A DNA stretch of 64,000 nucleotides from Piscicola geometra (Eukaryota; Annelida; Clitellata; Hirudinida; Piscicolidae): NCBI GenBank assembly GCA_943735955.1, contig OX030959.1, positions 2,715,772-2,779,771 on the forward strand, written 5' to 3'. The notes under the pieces were generated by a model that had not been told where the DNA came from, ran no database searches, and saw only the letters and a list, made by a program, of their open reading frames with translations. Shown piece by piece: positions 55,394 to 64,000 of the stretch. Position numbers and translations under genes: made by a program. How positions within the stretch are numbered: position 1 is the first letter of the stretch; each line of letters opens with the position of its first letter.

Positions 55394-56860
55394 GTTATTA
55401 AGACCTTCCTGTTATTTCATATTGATGCAGAGATGGCAGTGATTACCCTTTGAAGGAGTCTACTTGTCAATTTTTTCTGCCTGTGCATCTGCTCTTCCAT
55501 CAATGCATTCCAGTGCCGATCAATTTGATGGAAAAGATTTTTTGAACAAATTATTTCATTAACAATTTTTTTTGAGTGGCTTGATCAGTTTGATAGTTCA
55601 AAGTATTAATAACTGTTTTCAAGCTTTTTTGAAAAAAAATTCAAGTTTTTCCTTTGAAACGTCAAAAGCTTTCAGCAGACCTTCAAACGCATCACTTAAC
55701 ACTTCAAGCAGAACCCCCATGCCTTATCAATACAGCGTGAAGCAAGGTCAGAGGTCAGAGTGAGTTCATCAAAACTCCAAACACCTTCAAACCTTTCCGT
55801 CCTCATGCCTATTAATCGTCTGCTAATCGATTGAACACCCTTGAAATATATGCCTTGCTCCAAAAGGCTTGGTGATGATCTGCGTTCCAAAACGAACAAT
55901 TTTTTAAATTTACATTTTACATTTTTACTTTTTATAAAAAAAATACATTTGAAGGTCCAATAATGGTGTAGCGTGGTATTTTGTATTTATTCAACGGCAA
56001 ACAACAGTAAGTTTTTGAAAGCCTGCATACACACGCAATAACTCATCCCACAAAAGCGCCTTCAAAGCTTGGCTAAACAAACGGACGATTTATACGGAAA
56101 TTATGTTAATACCGAAATCAAAGACACGAGTGAGAGCAATCATTTTAATTTATCGTTCAGGCCTCTCTGACCATAGGCCGTAATGCTGACCGTGTTATGC
56201 GCATGCTTAAGCGACAACAATTACCCGTTGCAACCTGTGGCTGTTTGTTTGTTTTTCCATTTGTTTTTCTTGTTTTTATGTTTTATTTAGTTTTTTGGGA
56301 TAACAGGTTTTTTAAAGTTTGTTTGATTTTTTATAAGTTTTTTTAATCAATGAAATATCTTTAATAAAATAAATTTCTAATTGTTTTATCGACAAAATTG
56401 AATGCAGTTGATTCAAAACTCATTTAGTTTTTTATGAAGGCTGTTGAGGTGGAGTCATGGATTGTTCGGGGTTTCTTTTAAACCAATGTCTCATTATTCC
56501 ACCTTCCTGCTACTTGCTGCCTTGACATGGCTACTTTTTAAACCTGAAGTACTCCTATCTACTTATCAATCTTTCCGGACCAAGCATTCATTCATCTTTT
56601 CAAACTCTCTTTTCATCAACTCTCTGAAGGAAAAGCTTTACCAATGTAAGCTAAATGTCTCTGGCGGATGAAAATTTCTACGAATTAAGTGTTTTATAAT
56701 TTTATTCATGTCTACATTTTACGCTGTAAAGGGCAATTTCAATATGTTATTATCGATATATCATCTACTTCGATCTTGAGAACTAGTCTAATTCCGATTC
56801 GCCGAAACGTGCAGTTATTATAAGAACGAATTCTGAAGCTCTACTATACGAATTTGAGAA
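55394..56860. other. Intergenic DNA with one weak exon candidate
   Basis: No confident gene. A plus-strand ATG at 56489 opens MSHYSTFLLLAALTWLLF, a membrane-anchor-like start. The frame reaches a good donor (CAAT|GTAAGC, near 56645) and could be the first exon of a signal-anchored or secreted protein. Nothing downstream confirms it. Confidence 0.25.
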
Positions 56861-56862
56861 TA

Positions 56863-57125
<263 letters not shown>

Positions 57126-59830
57126 TGTCGTAGTTCTAAAACTACAGCACTGAAACCAGAAATGGATCAAAACGTATTCGAAAGATTGATTTAAAAAAGA
57201 TAGTTCCCATAGCAACGAACATTTTAGGCCTCTTGCGAAGTAACTGAAGCATCTTTGACTCATCTATAGATTAAAGACGAGTAAAAAATGTAGAATGGTG
57301 AATATCGTATGTGTATGCGGTCATTTAGAGATGGTGATTAAAAAGGTTGATATCTAGATAAATATTAATAAATAGTTATATATATAATAATATTTTGACA
57401 AAAATTAAATAGTGTTTAAAATATTCATGTTAGAGACGGTATGCAATGCTGGTTGATGATATGGGATGCGATGGGTTTGAATGATATGGTGATTGATAGC
57501 AACGGTGGTAATATATGGGATAAGGTAGTGTGCGACGAGATTGGTGGTCGAATGATAGAGAATCAAAATAATGGAATGAGTAAAAACAAAATATAATGTG
57601 GATGGAAAATCTGATTTAATGAAATGGGATGAGAAGTAAGAGATTGCGATGGGGATATTCGTCTGCGTGGACAATTAAGACCAAATCAGATGTCATTGCA
57701 TTTCATTTCTTCCGTTATTTCTCAGGGGATTCAGAATTTAACTCTAAATTACATTCTTTACGGCGGTTATGTGTTTTCATTTAAGAACCAGAGCGGCTTA
57801 ATGAGTGTGTGTTTTATATGAAAAATCACACAAAAATGTCTTTAAGATTACGAAAGCATAGAAAGGTGAAGTGTGCAGTAAATATGAGGATCAGAAAACA
57901 AAAATAAAAACATTAAAAAACAGCACCAGCAATAAGAATAAGAATAAAATCCTAAACAATGTGGTTTAAAGATAAAAGATAAAAACGCTCTTGAATGATG
58001 AAAAATCAATTTCAGCGGGAAAAGCGTGTGGCGTGAGTTCAGCCGAAGTAGCCATTTAATGCGGTGCAAGCTGTTTAACTCAAAAAGTGGAACAAATTGA
58101 ATTATAAAAGCATTAATCATGGCTTCATTGAGGTGTTTTTGATAAGAGAATATCCTAGAGATGTGTGGGTGGTGAATGGATCGTAGTATAGGTGGTTGCA
58201 TGTGGGGTGAATTGTTGGTGGCAAGGGTGGTAGCTAAATTTAAATAACTTTTAGGTTATTTAAAATGTATTTTTAATCAATAATGTTAACATAAATGTTA
58301 TAGAAAAGTTCCTATGAAGAAATAACTCTTATTTTTTGAAGCGAGAATTTGAAACTGCAAGTATGTTTTCAATAAGTAGCTCTACTAATTAATATGTATC
58401 ATCAATGTAGCAAATCTAAAAATCATCAATTATATAACTCAACAGAAAATAAAATCAACAAGCTATAAAAAGAAAACAAAAATCTTGAAAAAACACGAAA
58501 AATTTGAAAATAAATAATAAAAATGACGACAAGATGGTCATTGATTCTGCGTGGAGTAATGGAGGGGTGTGTATGATGAAAGAGCTTCTAATACTTCGTA
58601 ATTTCCATGTTCGCCTGTCTACCGCTCATATTATAAGTTGATTGATGGCTCAGAGGGGTGGAGCTGGGCGTGGAAACAACTAAAAAATATAATGGATTAA
58701 ACAGAATTTATTTTCATTTAAAATGTGTAAGTAGAATTAAAAATTGGCAAGAATCTGCTTTTAAAAAGAGAAATATTTAAGCGGTAAAAATTATTTTAAT
58801 TTTGTTATTAGTTGCACATAAATAAAGCTTAATTTAATTTCAATTTATTTGAAAAAAATCTTTAAAATAGTTTATCTATTTAAAAAGTGAATGCGTGGAT
58901 AGGGGCGGAGAAGACAGAAGCGAGAGGATTGATCACAAAAGATTTTAAATAACCATTTTCAAATTTTGATTGACATTTTTTTAATATCGAAAAAACATAG
59001 AAAAGTTTTAAAAAACTATTTATCAAATAATTTGGTATTTAAATAACTTTTGAAGAATTAAAAAAAGTATGTAAGTTTTCTAAAAAAGAAAATAAATAGA
59101 AAGTAATTAGTAGCTTCTGTAATGTTGCTAGTGCTTAAGTGGTTCTTAGAAAAATAAAATTTGCAAAAAAACTATGATTAAGTGGAAAAAATTTTAATTT
59201 TTGAGAAAATTGTCGATGATGCTTTCAGTGGTGGTGCTGCGAAGATGTTGGGAAAGCAAATTGAAACGGTGTAGATGGCAAGAGTTACATGGAGATTAAA
59301 GGATTAAAAGAAAAAAGTGTAACAAAGAAAAAATGAATTAAACTGAATAAAATAAAATAAAAAACAAATATGAAAATAATGATGAAGAAAAAAAATGAAA
59401 TAAAATATTAAGAATAAAAAAAAGATGCAGATGAAGAGAAGGATGAGGGGCTTTATGAATGTTGAACGTGTCTTCAAGCTCCATCGCATCTCAGACCCAC
59501 CCGCCCTTCTTTTTTTCGTCTTTTCATTATTTTTTCTGTTATTAATATGATTAAATATTTTATTCTTTTTTATTGCTCTTATTGAAATTTATCTCCAAAT
59601 TTTCAAGTATATATTCACTCTATGAGAGACAGCCTTGAGCACCACTGAAAACTCATCATTTTCATAATTCTTTTCGTATTTTTATCCATTTTTACGCAGA
59701 AAATTATATATAAAAAATTTCCGATTAAAGATGCGATGATCGTTGGGTAAATATGATGATAGATGTTGCACGCGTGCCAGCCTGCATACCTAATACGGCC
59801 TCTGTCTGCCCTTCTACTTGTACTGCTTGT
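57126..59830. other. AT-rich gene-poor DNA
   Basis: A TGGGATGGGTTTGATGATATGG-like low-complexity patch (57440-57560) and A-rich stretches. No supported gene on either strand. Confidence 0.4.
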
Positions 59831-59834
59831 TTTA

Positions 59835-59945
59835 CTATGTGTCTCACTGTTTGTCTCACTGCTTGTTTCACTGTTTGTCTCACTGTTTGTCTCACTGTTT
59901 TTCTCATTGCCTGTCTCACTGCTTATCTCACAGCTTGTCTCAATG
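59835..59945. repeat. 12-bp minisatellite (TGTCTCACTGYT)n
   Basis: About nine copies of TGTCTCACTGTT or TGTCTCACTGCT, decaying at the right end. Its length is a multiple of three, so all frames stay open and produce Cys-Leu-Thr-Val type artefacts. Confidence 0.92.
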
Positions 59946-62285
59946 CTTTTCCTATTATTTTTCTTTTCGTTTCATGATTCTTGCTATCCTTCTCTTCCAT
60001 GTTACTACCACATAATTTCTCTCCATTGTCATTTATCGTTTTGCATGTCTACGTGCATCACTTTTTATGCACGTTCCTCTTGCTAATTGTATGTTTGCTT
60101 GTAGTTTCCTGTCTGGAGCTCTGAAGGAGTCTGGGGGAAGTAGGCAATTCAGTGAATTATGGAATGAATGCATCAATTCCTCATTCACTTCTTGCTGCCT
60201 TCTGTTTTTTTACGCATGACTGCATCAACGCGTTAATGTAAAAATTCATGTTTTTCGAATTTTTTATAACTATTCCATTTTTCAAAAATAGGAATCACTC
60301 ATTTATTACTCCACTCTTCGTTTTCTCCATCATTTAATTCATATCTATGCCAATTTATCTATTCATCAACAATTCATAAACCCAATTTTTTAGCATTTTT
60401 TCATTAATTTTTCACTCACGCTTCTATCCACTCATACACCTACAAGCACTCCATACCACCACTCATCTCTCAACCAACTCATCCACCCAACCACTCGATC
60501 ATCCATTTATTTGTACGTGCTAATAAAGCAGAGAGCTTATGAATGCGAGAGAATTCATCAATTTCAGGGATGCTACAGACCTTAAATAGTTCAGTAATTT
60601 ATGAGGCAAGGTCATAACGCCGTCTGAATGCCAATTAGACATTTATAAATCCACAAAAACGAGGTCTCTTCAAAGGGCGGCTCTGATTACTTTTCAATTG
60701 GGCATAATGTGCTTGGTCATATTTATTGAGAAATATAACCTTTTCCACTCCGTGTTAGGGTCCTGAAAATAATTCGATTAAATAAATTCAAATGAATGAC
60801 ACTCTAAACTTTGAATTATGTTCTTTTAAAAAAGATTTAATGAAAGAATGTTTTAGTTTGAAATAAAGCGTTGAAGAAATTTTTTGAATTTCAGATAATA
60901 AAGGCTTCAGTCGCTTGGTGGCTGTAAAATGTAGCAGGAACATTCAGCCTCATTAAGCGGAGGCTATAATGTGTCCAGGTTGGTGAAACTGAAAGTTATT
61001 CAGAGTTTGGTGGACAATTTCTTGCTTTCTTGTGTTTATTATCTGCCATTTTCAAAATGTGCTAATATGTTTTATAAAGGTGCCTCATGCTGTTAATCAA
61101 GTGGGGTGGCAAAACAAAATGTATAAAAAAAGTGTTACACTTCCAAAACGTATCAATAAGAATAAAAATTCACAGAAAAATAAATACAAAAAGTTGTGTT
61201 AAAAAATCACTTTGGTTTCTAGTGAACGCTTATGGATGCTAACCTCAGTCGGTGTTCATTAACCCGCCTACCTCCGTTGACCACTCACGCACTCGTCACG
61301 ATGCTTGCGAACACGTGACCGGAGAAAGTTCATTACAGCTTGTTATAACATGGGAGAATGTCAATATGGGAGGGGAGGAGGAGAGTGGGAAGTGTTTCGG
61401 TGTGATAACTTTTGGGTGATTAAAGGGGTTGGTTGATAATTTGGGGAATTGTTTCTATTTGAAATAATTAAATTAATTTGTTAGTTGAATAAATGTTGAA
61501 TTAAGAGTTTTTTTAAATTCAAAAAGTTAAAAGAAATCTGGAAATTATCGGAAAATTTGAATATTTTGATGCTCGAAAGTAGTTTTATGAATTATTTAAG
61601 TTCATTTAATATTCAAAAGTGAAGCAGGCAAAACTCCACACAGACAGCTGCAGTCATTCAATAGCGTCATCCTCAAAAATATGAAATGATGAGCTGGTGG
61701 GCGGAGACAATTTTCCAGCGACCAATCACACCAGATAAAGCATAACCGCTCGCTTATGATTATTAATGATGAATTTTGCAACAACTGTCAATCAAAGAGA
61801 AAGCCTATATTGTATTAGTTATACATATTCATATTGAAAGAGTTTGAACTCTCTCTAACGAGTATATATAGAGTGGAGTGGGAAAATGTATGAAAAATAT
61901 ATGATTGTATTGAAAATATACATGTGTATTATTAATAATATATACCTAAGTTAATTATATATATATACCATTTCATTAATTCTTCTAGCGGTAGTGATAT
62001 TTGAGCCAAGAAAGCTTTTACCGAATTTTATAACATTTATCAAAACTGGCTATCGTAAAAACTTGTCGCAAAAAATTTTTAAAATTAGACATTGTTTGAA
62101 AAGATCGTTCTATAAAGGTCGTGTGAATAACGGCTCAAAAAGTAAGTAGTTGAAAAACTTTGAAAAATAAGTTTTTTGTAAAAAATATGGTGTAAGTCTT
62201 TATTTAAAAAATATGTAAAACAAATTTTTATAATTTAATTAAAAAGACTGATAAATTCTAAAAACTTAAAAGCCGATTTGAAAAC
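59946..62285. other. AT-rich DNA upstream of the RRKQ-motif exon
   Basis: No gene recognised. A TATATATAG sequence at about 61863-61872 could be a distal TATA element for the exon at 62286, but AT-repeat sequence is common here. Confidence 0.3.
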
Positions 62286-62865
62286 ATGGAAAGTCAACAT
62301 TCGAGAAGAAGAAAGCAAGAAAAACCGAGGCAAGTTAACAATACCTCAGATGAAGAAGAAGTTGAACCAGGCTCTACAACAACGGCAACAACCTCCGTAA
62401 CTAGGGATGTTATAGTTTCAAGCAAAATTAAGTCAAACAGTGATGGTGTCTCCGTTTTTTCTGAACAACTATCAACACCCTCTTCTTCAACTATAACGCT
62501 TGAAGCAACAAACAACCAAACGGTTAAACAAAAACACAATTTAAATACATTTTCTAACTTCTATTCTACAACACTCAACGACAACTCTCATGGTCTACCA
62601 TCACCCAGCAACACTCCAATTTTCAGTGGCAACATCTCACATAACTACTTTTCTCTTCTCAACACAAACACAAAAACACAAATATCCCTTGAAAGCAACG
62701 AAACAACTTCAGATAGTCACACATCTAACACTCCAACATCAAAAACCACAACTTATAAAAACTACGAAACTTGCCACGCAACGACAACCTCAACAACATG
62801 CAATTATGCAGCAGTATCTAGCGACGAGGATGAAGATAACCCCTGTGCAAGCCCACAACTATCAA
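62286..62865 (+). CDS. First coding exon of a probable transcription factor with N-terminal RRKQxxPR (NuRD-recruiting) motif
   Basis: ATG at 62286 (context GAAAACATGG) opens 193 codons. The N-terminus MESQHSRRRKQEKPRQVNN matches the RRKQxxP motif that FOG, SALL, BCL11 and ZEB zinc-finger proteins use to bind RBBP4 and recruit the NuRD repressor complex. An acidic patch follows (SDEEEVE), as in ZEB1. The rest is Ser/Thr/Asn-rich and disordered, ending in an acidic SSDEDEDNP patch. The frame meets a TAG two bases into the intron, directly after a plausible donor (TCAA or CTATCAA|GTTAGT), so I infer splicing to downstream exons beyond the window. No zinc finger is visible here. Which of those families it belongs to is unresolved. 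Confidence 0.68.
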
Positions 62866-64000
62866 GTTAGTTTTATATAATTTAGTTAATATTAGTCGCA
62901 TAGTTAGATTGACTCTGAATCCATCAATGATCGAGGCACTCGTGAGCGTCATTATAACTACACGTTTCAAACTTTAGGGCTTAAAGTTTAAGCCACTATT
63001 CTTTAGCAAATTACCCCCCACCAAGTTGTTCTGAGATAGGCTCAAGGCAGTGAATTTCATCCATCACTAACTGTGTAAGATTCCATGTGTCCCAATTTTA
63101 TTTTTTTCCAAGCATCTTTTATTCTTTTTTTCCCCCACCCTTCCATCACTCCAATCTATTTATACTCCTACAGCCATCATTATCTTCTGCATTCTTTTAT
63201 TGACGCTACAATTGCAAGTATTAATTTCCACGCATTACAACTTATTATTCTTAGGCTTTCACTTGTTATTTGCCTCATACATGCTTATTGACATTATGAT
63301 ATAGTTATCTTTTTATTAATACCACTGTATAATCAAGCCTAATCTCCTGCATAATTCACAAGCGTTTGAAGAATTTCCCTCTATCCGGCTCTCATCATCA
63401 TCATGCTTTTCCCTCTCCCCCATCATCACCATTTTGATTTCTATTGACTATATTAGCATCATGCTTCAGTGTCATCTTACTTTTAGTGCTTTTTATAGAA
63501 TAAATACAATTATTTTCTACTCTTTATTCTTTGTCATCAGTTCTCTATTTAGATTTTCAACTCCATCATTTTCACAATAGTTATTTAACTTAATGATATT
63601 TTAGACAAGGTTAGACACTAAAACAGAGCGATGGAATGAATGGATAGGTGGATAGATGAGTGACTGCCACACTAACTAATTTAAATGTTACTCTAACAAT
63701 CATTGTTATGCAAAGGTTGGTGTGAATTCTCTATCGCTATTTGAGAGTTGCTTTGCCCTGTAGCACTGCAGAAAAACTCACCATTTTTTTGTGCTTGTGG
63801 CATTCTAATATGAAATATAGCACCGGTTGTAATGATATAAATTTGACCAAAATGCTTTTAAATGTTATTTATTTATCACCAAGAAGAGATGATTAGTTTT
63901 AAATTTTCAAAAGGAGGTTGTAAATCGATTAGTATTTCAGAGGTTCAGCTTTCTTGAAGTGACGAAGGCCCGAAATCGTTAAAACTACTTAGAATTATGT
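62866..64000. other. Probable first intron of the RRKQ-motif gene
   Basis: T- and C-rich AT-rich sequence to the window edge. No second exon with zinc-finger codons was recognised. A (GGAT/GATG) low-complexity patch lies at about 63628-63660. Confidence 0.4.

Overview
This 64 kb window is animal nuclear DNA. It is strongly AT-rich and packed with microsatellites. Every recognisable protein is split by GT/AG introns, apart from one single-exon bHLH gene, and there are no operons or ribosome-binding sites. The gene set is a Kv7 channel, a DDX18/Has1 helicase, a Twist-like bHLH, a type II C-type lectin, a secreted fibrinogen-related protein and a NuRD-motif transcription factor. Together with the SINE and hAT load this fits a bilaterian invertebrate. 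A lophotrochozoan, possibly an annelid or leech, is my guess, and that is inference only.

Layout, left to right. (1) 1-9.2 kb: a 115-bp hAT-type MITE with a perfect 8-bp target duplication, a ~440-bp (TAAA)n array, and one exon of a KCNQ (Kv7) potassium channel on the minus strand. (2) 9.235-14.048 kb: a complete hAT transposon with terminal inverted repeats and an exact 8-bp target duplication. Its minus-strand two-exon transposase keeps one frame throughout but has three in-frame stops. A 408-bp foldback MITE of Tc1/mariner type sits inside it. (3) 15.5-19.6 kb: twelve plus-strand exons of a DDX18/Has1 DEAD-box helicase core. All splice phases close (454 codons), and the introns hold SINEs and microsatellites. 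(4) 22.8-42.1 kb, minus strand: a type II membrane protein assembled here from ten exons with a closed frame (682 codons plus stop). It has an Asn-rich cytoplasmic region, a transmembrane segment, a short stalk and a C-type lectin domain. (5) 43-45 kb: SINE-like tails and the 3' end of a decayed LINE. (6) 49.1-50.1 kb, minus strand: a single-exon Twist-like bHLH protein whose basic region has lost most DNA-contact residues. (7) 51.9-53.4 kb, plus strand: a secreted protein with a Cys-rich PAN-like region and a fibrinogen C-terminal domain; one of its splice junctions is problematic. (8) 53.5-62.2 kb: gene-poor DNA with tandem repeats. (9) 62.3-62.9 kb, plus strand: the first coding exon of a probable transcription factor with an N-terminal RRKQxxP motif of the FOG/SALL/ZEB type.

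The genes are functionally unrelated neighbours and show no pathway clustering. The best-supported new structures are the hAT family (autonomous copy, MITE and nested MITE), the bHLH with a degenerate basic region, and the type II C-type lectin with an unusual Asn-rich cytoplasmic tail. All gene names rest on motif recognition by eye; no database search was possible.
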